From Epiperipatus broadwayi (lineage: Eukaryota; Onychophora; Udeonychophora; Euonychophora; Peripatidae): a stretch of 64,000 bases of DNA. The position numbers and the translations under genes are program-made. The stretch is from positions 6,153,770 through 6,217,769 of the forward strand of contig JAQFVV010012420.1 in assembly GCA_028023455.1 (NCBI GenBank). Direction: 5' to 3'. The first letter of the stretch is position 1; every line of letters begins with the position of its first letter. The notes beneath the pieces were generated by a model. That model was not told the DNA's origin. It ran no database searches and worked only from the letters and a program-made list of their open reading frames with translations. Shown here in pieces: positions 13,230-25,368 of the stretch.

Positions 13230-13600
13230 TATATGAAATTTATGCAGAAGCCAGTGAAAATCCCCACAATCTATATTTAAACTAATACAACTCCATCAAT
13301 TAATGGAAAAATATAGAATGAGACCCCCTATATTTTAGCTTAAATCATAAATAAATATTCATTTGATATGTTACAATGCCAGATATAAATTCTATATATT
13401 AATGTTTAGTTTACAATTATCCTGAAATTACATTATTATATAAAATTCATACTATGTTGTAACACGTCAATAAATTGAATGCTTATATACGATCCAAAAC
13501 TAAAGTACAAATGGGCTCATTCTGTACTTTTTCATTTATTGATGGAATTACACTCACTGGAGGTTTTCAATAACTTCTGCATAAATTTCATTACTGTGAT
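13230..13600. repeat. Diverged inverted repeat (foldback relic)
   Basis: The arm beginning GAAATTTATGCAGAAG near 13235 recurs inverted at 13574-13590. Pairing continues inward through CCATCAATTAATGG / CCATCAATAAATG and AGAATGAG to about 13335 and 13510. The ~170-bp centre is AT-rich and non-coding. No clear target duplication. It sits directly beside the (TAA)n tract. Confidence 0.6.
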
Positions 13601-15696
13601 ATAAAGAGTATTTAAAAAGAAACAATAACTAATAATTATACTTCTGTTATTATTTCATATTTATATTTAATAAGGCTGTGGAAGAGAGAATCTGAAAGAA
13701 AAATATTTATTATTTTGATTATTACAGCACAAAAACTCTGCTTTATATAAAAAATAAACATATTTTAAAACAGTAGTCTGGATAGAATGATAGTAGAACA
13801 AAAGATGCTGAATTAACAATATTGCACTTATAAGTTTCTTATATATTTTTAACTATAATTAACTTTGTAGTATTGATTCCATGATCTCATTCAATATTTT
13901 TTATTAATAAAAAGTAAAAAAAAACATTCTTTGCTTTATACATATATTTTAAAGCCAAATATGCATATTTTTAAAATGAAGACTATGCAAAGAAAATGTC
14001 AATTAGCATTTACAAATCCAGCTCAATCTTCATAATACCAACTATCAATTGTTTACAATGAATGGCAGGAAAAAAAATTGATCCTAAAAATTTATCTTTT
14101 ATTTGCTGTGTAAGCTATTTAATAAATAGATAAGTAAACCATGAAATATCAAATGTGAATTTGTGGCTCCATTCATATAAACTTAAATTTAAAATTTCAT
14201 ATTGTATATTCACGACTCCATAATATATTATATATATATCATCAATGGAGACTATATACAAAAATTACATATGAATCTACATTTACAAAGCCAGTTCAAT
14301 TTTGATGCTATTCAGTGTCATAGTTTTTTATGAATAGATGAAAAATCAATCCAGATTGGATGAAGAATGAGTTTACTACAAAAGACTGATCTTTGGTCAT
14401 CTGTTTTACATTTTACTCAAATATAAAAATCTTTCAAAAAGTTTTTTGAATATAATTCTGAAATATACCAAAATCATGTGATTTTATGCTTTCCTTTTAA
14501 AAATTTTGAAAACAGAATGTGTTGCTTTTATAAGTTTCAGCTTTCAATATTTTACAAATGTTACTTCATTTTATGTCAAATTGTATATAAAAATTATTTA
14601 ACAAAAATATTTTGAATAACTAAGCAATAACATTTGATCCTACTCAGAGACAGTTTGCCATTGTTTATTGTTCTCTTAAAGAAAATATCTTCATCGGTGA
14701 AGTTGCAGAATAACAATTTGTTTGCAATGATTGATCAAATAAATTTCTTTGAAAAAGAATAGACAACACATTTTAATGCTTAGTACTGCAAAGAGATAGG
14801 TAAGTTTTTTTGCACTTTACAGAAACCATGAGTAGAATAAATCAGGCTTTTGATTGCAGATATGATCTCTTTCATATATCTCATTCCACAGGAAAATTTA
14901 TTTAGCTTGTTATTATATTTGTGCTTTTACCTGACTTCATTACTAAAGATCTATTTTTATTCAATTGATTATTTTAAAAATTTATTGTTGTTATATTGTA
15001 TTTTTCCACATATAAAATTTAATTATCCTAATTTTAAAGAAAATATTACCATTAATTTTGGATTATTAAAACTTAACAAGCAAAACCCTTCGATTAAGTT
15101 GAAGTTCAATGCATACATTGCCAGTTGTAAAAATGAAGTGAATAATTTATATTTTATTTACTTGTTAATTTTTATATGTGTTTTAACTTTCCTTATGCAC
15201 TTGTAATCTAGATAGAAGCACTTGGAGATGTGAGTTAAGAAAAGCTTGAAACTTATTTACAGGATATTTATACACTTAATGTAATCCGCTAACCATGCTT
15301 TCAATATCTTGGAAGCAATATCATAATCACAGTGAGGCATCTATGATGTCTAGAGAAGGGGTTATAAAAATGTCAGTGAATATAACAGTGCATGCATAAC
15401 ATTTATATTATGCGTAAGTCATAAATATATTATTGGCATTAATACATTTTATGTACTTATATACACTACGAGAGGAAACCATTCACATCTTGTTTTTTAT
15501 TATACATTAATTTAAAGATCACATTTATTTCATAGGTATATGTTCACACATTTTTACTTAGCATCCATAGTTCCATCACATATGTTGGTTTGCATAATCA
15601 TGCAAATCTCATGGTTAGAATAGTTTTTTCTCTCTCTCTTTCTCTTTTTGTTTTTTTTTTGAAGTTGGAATGGTGATGTATATTTATGAGTGGCTG

Positions 15697-15755
<59 letters not shown>

Positions 15756-16960
15756 AGAGTTGTTATATTTGATCATAATGATGATATATATATATATATA
15801 AGTTAATTTTAATCGGTTTAATCTGCTAGCATTCACAGCATACTTCAAATGGCTATAGATTGCCCATAGAATTTATATATTCTAGTAATCATTATATAAC
15901 TTATATAAATTAGTTATGTATAGGTAATTCACAATTAAAAGTAAAGTGTTCTGGTGTTTTAAAAAAATGTATAAACTTATTACAATCTTTAATGCGCTCT
16001 CCCTTCCAAAAATTAAGTTTTTAGTACTGTTTTTGTAATCATATATATTACAATATTGCATTTAATACTAATTTTATTTAAAACAAATATATATATTATT
16101 TTTTCAAAACTTTCTAATATTATTCTTTTTATCTAATTTTGTATTATATTATAGATTTAAAATCTACTATTGGTTTGATTAATGAATGTTTATTGATGCT
16201 TTTACAAGCAACTGTGTATATAATAATAATGTAAACAACCCAAATTATAATAAGTGTAGACAGAAAGTAAAAAAAAACAAAAGTGATTATACTTATTCAA
16301 TTATTTTTAAAGGCTTTCCGTTACTTTGACTCAACACTATACTATTATCGATTTTTGAAAATTGCACTAATCTGCAATTGTTTTGTTGGAGGATAAGTAA
16401 TGAAAAATGTCAGGGCTGTAACGATAAGCTTTTGCAAAAATCATATCATTAATTAAATGGACGTTAAATGCTTCATTTAAAAGCTTCTTTAAAAAGTTAG
16501 TTTTATAAAGTAAATGGATTAGATTTATAAATAAATGCGAGGATTGTGAATATATATATAGTTGAAGGTTAAATTAGCTTTTCATCGTCTATTATAGAAC
16601 TAAATAGTATTATATTTTTATATAGTGAATGACAAAGAAAAGACAATGTTATCAAATTAGTCACTTCGGCATTGAAAAGTTTAGTTTTTTTTTTTTTTAG
16701 CCTTACTAATTCGTAATTGGATAGTTAGGTAGATTAGCTACATATTTAAATCATATATACATATCGCAATGATCAGAAATGTGATCGACTGATGAAAAGT
16801 GTAACCACTACAACTATATTTCTCTTAAGAATGAATTACACAAACAACAAGTAATTGTATAACCTATATTTATTAACTAACACATAAACAAAATAACAAA
16901 CTAAAAATTAAAGAAAATAAATATTTTGATTATCATATTGTAGAGCCAAAATTACAATAA
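13600..16960. other. AT-rich stretch without recognisable genes
   Basis: Includes a 118-codon open frame (14850-15206, plus) with hydrophobic ends and no recognised similarity. Its codon content is that of the surrounding AT-rich DNA, so it is not called as a gene. A (TTA)n tract lies at 15698-15753. A pyrimidine-rich patch (TC)n occurs near 15629-15645. Confidence 0.5.
15698..15753. repeat. (TTA)n microsatellite
   Basis: About 18 uninterrupted TTA/ATT triplets followed by ATATAAG. Confidence 0.95.
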
Positions 16961-16962
16961 CG

Positions 16963-17042
16963 TTTTTTTTTTTTTTTCATATATCAAATGAGTTGATCGG
17001 GAAGCGACCCGGGCCAGCTGCTTGGAAAGCTGATTATTAACA
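16963..17042 (-). repeat. tRNA-derived SINE, family S2, truncated copy
   Basis: Read on the minus strand it runs from AAGCAGCTGGCCCGGG through a B-box-like GGGTCGCTTCC to GATATATGA and a poly(A) tract (T-run at 16963-16977). It matches the S2 copies at 23906 and 53334 over this 3' half. The A-box half seems lost. SINEs of this type are transcribed by Pol III and moved by LINE enzymes. Confidence 0.6.
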
Positions 17043-17316
17043 ACATCTGCAAATAGCCAGTATTTAATGGAAAAGTCAAAATGAGTACAACATACCCAAC
17101 AATATTATGCAAATAAAAAGAAAATCAAATTTTATAATTGTTAATTGTATAATTTTACTTTCTGAGTCCTTAGAATTTGTAATTTAAATTTTATAATGAC
17201 AATATTATTCAATATATTTAAATTATCCCAAAACAAGTGTGCACAAAATTATTGTTGATTATTGAATTAATTGTTATGTTTAAATCTGGGGTGATTTGTA
17301 GTTTATAACAACAACT

Positions 17317-18463
17317 TCTTCTTCTTTTTCTTCTTCTTCTTCTTCTTCTTCTTCTTCTTCTTCTTCTTCTTCTTTTTCTTTTTTTTCTTCTTTTTTTTCT
17401 TCTTCTTCTTCTTCTTCTTCTTCTTCTTCTTCTTCTTCTTCTTCTTCTTCTTCTTCTTCTTCTTCTTCTTCTTCTTCTTCTTCTTCTTCTTCTTCTTCTT
17501 CTTCTTCTTCTTCTTCTTCTTCTTCTTCTTCTTCTTCTTCTTCTTCTTCTTCTTCTTCTTCTTCTTCTTCTTCTTCTTCTTCTTCTTCTTCTTCTTCTTC
17601 TTCTTCTTCTTCTTCTTCTTCTTCTTCTTCTTCTTCTTCTTCTTCTTCTTCTTCTTCTTCTTCTTCTTCTTCTTCTTCTTCTTCTTCTTCTTCTTCTTCT
17701 TCTTCTTCTTCTTCTTCTTCTTCTTCTTCTTCTTCTTCTTCTTCTTCTTCTTCTTCTTCTTCTTCTTCTTCTTCTTCTTCTTCTTCTTCTTCTTCTTCTT
17801 CTTCTTCTTCTTCTTCTTCTTCTTCTTCTTCTTCTTCTTCTTCTTCTTCTTCTTCTTCTTCTTCTTCTTCTTCTTCTTCTTCTTCTTCTTCTTCTTCTTC
17901 TTCTTCTTCTTCTTCTTCTTCTTCTTCTTCTTCTTCTTCTTCTTCTTCTTCTTCTTCTTCTTCTTCTTCTTCTTCTTCTTCTTCTTCTTCTTCTTCTTCT
18001 TCTTCTTCTTCTTCTTCTTCTTCTTCTTCTTCTTCTTCTTCTTCTTCTTCTTCTTCTTCTTCTTCTTCTTCTTCTTCTTCTTCTTCTTCTTCTTCTTCTT
18101 CTTCTTCTTCTTCTTCTTCTTCTTCTTCTTCTTCTTCTTCTTCTTCTTCTTCTTCTTCTTCTTCTTCTTCTTCTTCTTCTTCTTCTTCTTCTTCTTCTTC
18201 TTCTTCTTCTTCTTCTTCTTCTTCTTCTTCTTCTTCTTCTTCTTCTTCTTCTTCTTCTTCTTCTTCTTCTTCTTCTTCTTCTTCTTCTTCTTCTTCTTCT
18301 TCTTCTTCTTCTTCTTCTTCTTCTTCTTCTTCTTCTTCCTTCTTCTTCTTCTTCTTCTTCTTCTTCTTTCTTCTTCTTCTTCTTCTTTCTTCTTCTTCTT
18401 CTTCTTCTCCTCCTCCTCCTCTTCCTCCTCCTCCTCCTCCTCCTCCTCTTCTTCTTCTTCTTA
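17317..18463. repeat. Giant (TTC)n / (GAA)n array with (TCC)n derivative end
   Basis: The core from about 17399 to 18338 is uninterrupted TTC triplets (~310 units). The left edge has imperfect units with T-runs. The right edge shows CTTTC interruptions, then a (TCC/CTC) block at about 18407-18448, then TTC and ATT units. The strand asymmetry is complete: pyrimidines on plus, purines on minus. Established knowledge: long GAA-TTC tracts form intramolecular triplexes and are unstable. True length may differ from the assembled length. Confidence 0.97.
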
Positions 18464-18464
18464 T

Positions 18465-19410
18465 TATTATTGTTATATATTGTTTAATTTATGCTCATGC
18501 TCATTTTATTTATTCCTTTTATCCTTCTATATTTGTTTTGTACAGTATTGGTCAATGGTAATGATTGTTGTACAATCACCCCATATTTCCCCCATTGTTC
18601 TGCACCATTACATTATGTACAAGAACTTAAAATACAAATAACAATAAATAATTTAAACTGATATCTTTCATATCCAAAAGTAATTATGTTTAAGAAAGCC
18701 TATTAAAGTTTATAGATTAAACCATTGGAACGTACACACAATAAAAATGTTCTTAACAGAAAGTCTAATTTGATCCATTTTGCCATTATTAGTAAAAATA
18801 TTTTTGAATTGTTATTTTTTGGAACCCTATTATTTCATGGATGTTGACTATGAATCATTTTAATTCTGTTTAAATATTTGTACATTGATTAAATATTTAC
18901 TGTTAATCACTTTGCTCATAAATCCTTTTTCATATTAATAAATTTGCTGTAGAGGGTGAGAATTCTTTGTATTTTATTTTAATCTATCTTGGAGACACTT
19001 AGCTAGAATTTGTTTATATATTTAGGAAGAAATCTTAATGTTTTAACCTACCATCAAAATACAATTCATCTTATATATTTTAATTACAGCTATTTTTACT
19101 TCCAAGTTGCAGATGATTCTTTTTTTTTTTTTACAAGCAGTTGTCCCGGGCCAATGCTATGACTCATGGAAATATATATATACAAACTATACCATTTTCA
19201 AATGCTGCTTCCTATATTATTTATTTTTTAAAACAATAAACAGTGTGTGTGTGTATCATATTAACAATTTTTACTTAGTGCTTTATAAAATTAAAATATG
19301 AACTACTACTATTAATACAACTACTACTACTATTATTCTTATTATTATCATTATTATTACCTTTTTAGTAATTTAAATTATCTTAATAAATATTGACATG
19401 CAGGCTTATT
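18465..19410. other. AT-rich spacer between the (TTC)n array and the RTE element
   Basis: No gene seen. A possible S2 SINE scrap lies at 19126-19175 (T-run, then AAGCAGTTGTCCCGGGCC and GCTATGACTCATGG, resembling the 3' half of S2). Imperfect ACT/ATT triplet tracts at 19300-19365 precede the LINE tail. Confidence 0.5.
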
Positions 19411-19412
19411 AC

Positions 19413-21895
19413 ATTATCATCATCATCAACCATTATCAATCCACTGCAGGATGAAGGTCTCTCCAAGTTCAATTCATCTTTTTCAATATTTAGCTTCTTT
19501 TTTCCACATCACCCCTGCACACTTTTTTATTTCATCCATCCATCTCACATGTGGTCTCTTTCTGAGTTTTTTACAATCTCTTGGAATCCAGTTTAAAATT
19601 TCAATTGTCCATCTATTATCATCTCTTCTAGCATTCTGTCCAGCCCAACTCCACTTCAGTCTTTTAATTTTTTTAATGATGTCAGTAACACCTGTTTGTT
19701 TTCTTACTCATATATTGCATTTTCGATCTCTTCTTGTTACTCCCAGCGTGCATCTTTTCATACTTCTTTGAGTGGTCTGAAGTTTCTATATTGCTCTTCT
19801 ATTAAGTGTCCAAGTCTCTGGTCCATAAGTAAGAACTGGTAAAACACATTTATTAAAAACCTTCCTTTTCAAACACATAGGCATATTTCTTTTCAGTATC
19901 AAGTTATTTCTACCAAAAACACTCCAACCAACTTTAATTCTATGATTAAGTTCATCCATTATGTTTCCATCTGTATTAATAATCTGACCAAGGTATTTGT
20001 AACTGTTAACTTCTTCTAACTCATCATAATCAATCTTTATTTTCATATTTTGAGAAAATCCATTAAGCATTACTTTAGTCTTTTTAACATTTATTTTTAG
20101 TCATACTTTCTTACTTTCATCTGATAACTCCTGCAACATTTCCTGCAGCTCTAAAGCATTATTTTCAAAAACAACTACATCATCTGCAAAATCTAAATGA
20201 CTTAAATAATCTCCATTTACTTTCACTCCTTTAGCTTCCTATATTAATCCACAAAATACTTTTTGCAGCACTGCTATAAAAAGTTTTGGAGATATGGAGT
20301 CACCCTGTCTTACACCCTTCTCAATGTTGACTTTCCTAGTATCATTGTGTAATCTAATTGTTGCTGTTGCATTTTTATAAATATTCTTTAAAATATGACA
20401 TTATCCTGGATTTATACCTTGATGATTCAATCAATGCTTTAATCACTAAAGAAATGTTTATAGACTCAAATGCCTTTTCATAATCTAGAAATCCAAAGCA
20501 TAATGGCAACTCATGTTCATTTGTCCTTTCTATAATTTCTCTCATTACCTGGATATAAACTACTGTACTAAAACCACTTTTAAATACAGCTTCTTCTTTT
20601 GGTTTGTGGAAATTCAATGTTCTCTGTAGATGAGTTGTAATTATCTTGGTAAAATTTTTGTATAAAACTGGTAAAAGGCTGATAGGTCTATAATTTCTAA
20701 TATCTTCTTTATCACATTTTTAAATATTAATATTAATACTGCATTCTTTCAATCATCTGGTACATCTTTATCATTTAGACATTTGGTATGTAACTTTGCT
20801 AAAAAAAATTCTATTTCTTCACCTGCTTCTTTTAATATATCAATTATAATTCCATCATTACGTGGAGACTTTCCTTTTTTCATACATTTAATTGCATGTC
20901 TCACTTCTTCATTTAAAATTCTGAGCAATTCAGAAGATGTAATAGATATAGGAAGTACTTGTTCTTTATTATTATATAATTCTTGATAAAAAGTCTGCTA
21001 CCCATTTCATGATGTCATCTCTTTTTTTAATAATAATTCCATCTTTTTCTTATTGCAGTTATAAATTTTTTACCAATACCAAAATGTTGTTTTACACAGA
21101 TGAGACTTTTATTCTCTTTTACAGCTTCCCTTGCTAGTTCACAGTTATACTTTCTTATATCATATTCAACTCTTTTCTGCACCAATTTACAAAATTCGAG
21201 ATATTCAATCCTTTTTAATGCATAATTTTTGTATGTCTTCATATTCATTCTTTGCTTCATAAATTCTCTAGTCTCAGTAAAAATTTCATTGTCAATTGCT
21301 GCTTTTTTCTACCAGCTATTTTTGTTGCAGTTTTTAAAAGTGTATCAGTTATTTTCATATTAATTTCATTCAAATCTGAATCATGTTCAAAATGTACTAA
21401 TACTTGAAATCGATTTGTAAGTTCTAATTTAAATTCATTAGAGTGTTTCTAAAGATTAGGAATATCAACTGTAAATATTGTTTTTCTTAATAATTTTTGT
21501 CTCTCTAGTTTTGCATTAACACATATCTTACATCTTACTAATCGATGATCACTTCCTGTATTAAATTTATTAAGAACATTACAATCTTGAAATATATATT
21601 TTCTGTTAGTCAAAATATAATACAATTCTGCTGTACCTTTATTTGGATGCTTCCATGTTGCTTTTAACATTTTTCTCAAAAAAATAATTCACAATATAAA
21701 GTTTTTCTTTTTCTGCCAATTCCACCAGTCTATGTCCTCTCTCATTTCTATTACCATAACCAAAATTACCTATGATACTTTCATCTTTCATTTGTCTACC
21801 AATTCTAGCATTAAAGTCTCCCATAAGAATTTTAAAATGTTGTTTACTTTGATCAAAAGCCTTTTACCCATCCATATAAAAATCTTCTACTACTT
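19413..21895 (-). mobile_element. RTE-type non-LTR retrotransposon (LINE), 5'-truncated
   Basis: Minus-strand element of about 2.5 kb. Its 3' end is a short (GATGAT...) microsatellite-like tail (ATCATCATCATC at 19413-19430 on plus), the tail type typical of RTE elements rather than poly(A). The 5' end stops within the endonuclease domain near 21895, a usual outcome of incomplete target-primed reverse transcription. Copies of the same 3' end occur at 52576 and 62619. The ORF is broken by stops and frameshifts. Confidence 0.85.
19440..21895 (-). pseudogene. RTE endonuclease-reverse transcriptase pseudogene
   Basis: The apurinic-type endonuclease is seen as DEVVEDFYMDG then MGDFNARIG (21824-21801) and later GSDHRLVRCK (near 21555). 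A linker follows with KYNCELAREAVKENKS (near 21150). The reverse transcriptase then shows GFSTVVYIQVMREI and FLDYEKAFESI (20600-20450), VRQGDSISPKLF (near 20310) and the catalytic DFADDVVVF (near 20185). The C-terminal thumb region reads SYKYLGQIINTDG and VLTYGPETW (20070-19786). After a frameshift come RRDRKCNI, KRLKWSWAGQNARRDDNRW and the terminal GETFILQWIDNG (to about 19440). A normal RTE protein is around 1000 residues; this lacks the first part of the endonuclease. In-frame stops, for example in FCGLI-stop-EAKG, show it is dead. The protein nicks target DNA and primes cDNA synthesis there. Confidence 0.85.
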
Positions 21896-21899
21896 CATC

Positions 21900-23900
21900 A
21901 CTATTTTAAACTTAATTAAAAATGAATGCAACTATTTTTTATTAAATGAAATTGTATATATGTATTAGTTATAGAAAAATATGCAACCAGAAAATATTAA
22001 AATTTTGATAAATATTATAGAACGTAAAATGTTCAATTTAAATTATATAATCAAGTGGAATTACATTAATTTATTATATAAAAGTGGCATATTTACACTA
22101 ATAAACGGAAAAATAACCCTTTTACAAATTCTATGAAGATATTTATTTTAAAAGTTGCTGTTTTTTTCTTAGTGTTAAATGTGCAAGTAATTAATAGTTT
22201 ATTGTTTTGACTAATGAAGTTTTTAATGATTCTTATTCTATTCCAGGTAAATTGATTATAAGCAAAAACATGCTAATGGGATAGCTATCTTTTCTAGGTA
22301 GAACACTTAATTTAAGTCGTTCAATCTATTTAGATTTGTATGGCTTTGATTTAATGATGTATTCTAAATGTGAGACCAATTTGTTTAGCTATTTTTTTTT
22401 ACACAAAATTAATTGAATTAATTAATTTCTAACACAACATTTATTTCAAATTAAATATAAAAATCCCAATTGTGAATGAAAAAAATAATTATTTTTTGGC
22501 ACTTTAGTGTGCAATAAATAAAAGTATTTATTATAAAATACTTTTAATATATATTATTTGTTATCTTGTGTACCGGACATTGCTTCCTGCCAAGTTATTT
22601 ATTATCAGAGATCGGGTAATTTTTTTCAAACCTCATATGCTAAATGACCATACTAGTCTATTTATGTAAATGTATGGATTATTTCACAGTTCGAAATTAA
22701 AATAATATTACCCTTTTATTTCTCAATTTTATTTACTGAAGACGACTAAACTAATGTTATTTTAGTTATATTTCACAGCTACTCTATATGTACCTAATAT
22801 TACATGGAACCTAAATTGATGTTTCAACTTCCTCAAGGCATATTTATAAGCACTGATTTTGATAATCAGCCTAAGCACCAATTCTTATATAATGAGTTAA
22901 GAATTATGCAATGAGAAAGGACATATAAAGAAAGTAGAAATAGACTACTAGTATAGAAATAATCTATACTAGCACAATGTTATCTACATAAATAACTCAG
23001 GGGGAATGGTATTTATATTTAATTACAAATAGACACAGAATGTTATTAATTTTGATAATATTCACTTATTTTTTAATAATTAAATGAAATGATTGATCTC
23101 TAACTACGTAATTTTAAAAACAAATTAATTTCTTTTAGACAAGTGAAATAATAATAATAATAATAAAAATAATATATCACAAAATTGACCATTTCCCCCA
23201 TAACATATTATAAATTTCCCTCCACCAAACATGAATAATAAGACTACAAAAGAAATACTAATAACAGAATAATACAACACCAGAAACACTATCTATATAA
23301 TTAATTCCATAGAATTCCATTTTGCCATTACTTGGCTATGGGCTTCCTTTATTCATTTGCTTTAGCATTTAGACATATATCTGTGAATTATTATATACAT
23401 GCACATACATGGATGTATCTTTTTACATCCATCAATAAGAGAAAAAAAAAACAAGTCAAAAGTTCATAATTGGTCATAAAATTAATACTATAAAAACATT
23501 AAAAAATTACAATTGAAATAAAATTAAAAAACAAACAAATTGTTCATCTTAATTTCCAGAAATATAATAATAAAATAAGTAAGCTTACTGATATGTGTCC
23601 TCCGTTATATTATCATTAAACTTTCAGGCATAGGCAATTTATACATAAATATTTCTTCATTTCTTTTACTGCAACTCCATTTGGAAAACTGGTGATCCTG
23701 CAGCTTTCAGATAACAAAAAGAATATGGTTATTGCAGATGACAAGTCTGGTATACTCAGATGATCTCCACTATACAGTTTGCTTTATTGTGCACTTAAAA
23801 TTGCCAATTTCATCCATGATGTACTTTAGTTCAGTTATTTCTATTTTTAATCATTCACCCTGGTTAAACTGTTTCCAAAACTCCAGGTCCCTTAATGTTT
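21900..23900. other. AT-rich stretch, no gene seen
   Basis: No coding similarity on either strand. Contains a short (AAT)n tract near 23145-23166 and several A/T runs only. Confidence 0.55.
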
Positions 23901-23905
23901 TACTT

Positions 23906-24000
23906 GTTTTCCTCATATATCAAAGTGTTGAATGGGAAATAAACCCAGACCAGCTGCTTGAAAGAGAGCTATGCTAACCACAAGGCCACCAATGCTTGAC
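23906..24000 (-). repeat. tRNA-derived SINE, family S2, with probable target duplication
   Basis: On the minus strand it starts GTCAAGCATTGG and has an A-box-like TGGCCTTGTGGTTAG. About 50 bases on is GGTTTATTTCC (B-box position) and it ends GATATATGAGG. The flanks share TAA(T/G)GTTTTACTT (23893-23905 and 24001-24013), 12 of 13 bases identical, a plausible target-site duplication. Same family as 53334-53444. Confidence 0.72.
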
Positions 24001-24123
24001 TAAGGTTTTACTTTTACAATTCATTTTTTAAACAACATAAAGAGCAGTTGAATGACTTCCAGGCAAGCTTCCCTATTCAAATACAAATTTTTCTTCTTAT
24101 CAGTCTTTTTCATAAAAGATAAT

Positions 24124-24792
24124 GTAAATAAATCAATTATTTTATATAGTGTGATGTTTATAAACTGTAATATCTAAACAGCATTAAGCTGTTGCACATG
24201 CACTTTGCAGATTTTAACTATAAATGACTGAATACTAACACTTCAAACACATGATAAAGTCTTTGGAAAAGATAGAGTGGCCATCCATCTTTTCGAACCC
24301 AAACCCTTTTGCATGGGCAAATCTTAAGTGTTTGAAAGTGAAAGCGTGAAGATATTAAATAATCACTTTAAATTACTTTTACATGCTTGAATGAATGACG
24401 CTGATGAAATTTACTAGAATTTACAATACGTCATTCTTATTTGAAATTAAATGTATGTAAATAAATCAATTATTTTATATAGCATGATGTTTATAAACTG
24501 TAATATTTGTTTACATACATTTAATTTCAAATAAGAATGACGTATCATAAATTCTAGTAAATTTCATCAGCGTCATTCATTCAAGCATGTAAAAGTAATT
24601 ATTTAATATCTTCATGCTTTCACTTTCAAACACTTAAGATTTTCCCATACAAAAGCATTTGGGTTCGAAAAGATAGATGGCCACTCTATCTTTTCCAAAG
24701 ACTTTATCATGTGTTTGAAGTGTTAGTATTCAGTCATTTATAGTTAAAATCTGCAAAGCGCATGTGCAACAGCTTAATGCTGTTTAAATATT
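24124..24792. mobile_element. Foldback element, family FB-A, ~290-bp arms
   Basis: Inverted arms 24169-24462 and 24508-24792 match with scattered differences. The loop (24457-24502) is repeated in direct orientation as the left terminal segment (24124-24168), so the layout is terminal-arm-terminal-inverted arm. A 12-bp direct repeat ATAAAAGATAAT flanks the whole (24112-24123 and 24793-24804), a candidate target-site duplication. Within each arm a smaller hairpin forms around GAAAAGAT...ATCTTTTC. No ORF; non-autonomous. The element at 61791-62571 is a diverged relative. Confidence 0.75.
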
Positions 24793-24809
24793 ATAAAAGA
24801 TAATACTAA

Positions 24810-25323
24810 CTTATTATGCTGGTTCCCCCTTTCTCCACTTTAATTTTGTATCAAAAAAAAAAACGTACAAAAAATTTCTACTCTATTCAGACTATTTTTA
24901 AATAGCCTGAAATTAAAATTGTTCTAATAAATTGATAGCCTGATTTGTCTAAATCAAAAGGGAAATAAATCTTGCACCAAAAAAAAAAAAAACTAATACA
25001 AAAAAAAATTCCATTCTATTCAGACTATATTTAAAATAGTATGTAATTAAAAATTTTCTAATAAGTCAATAGCCTAAAAATCAATATAAGATGTATTTTA
25101 CTTTGATTAGATAAAATATAAAATAAAAGCTACAAAAATATAATTAATTCATTTTTTGGATATTTCTATGCTTTTCTCATTTTCAGAAAAGACATTTTAT
25201 TTACTAACATTCAATGTACTACTTAACAAAAAAATTCTTATGTAATTATCAGTACTAATTAATAAATTACTAATGATTTCTAAAAATAATAAATTAAAAA
25301 AAAAATTCATCATTTTTTCTTTT

Positions 25324-25368
<45 letters not shown>

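Noticed and set aside
14850-15206. 118-codon open frame on plus, the longest in the window
   Set aside because: Composition is that of AT-rich chance sequence (Leu, Ile, Phe, Asn, Lys, Tyr); no motif, no nearby exon signals and no recognised similarity.
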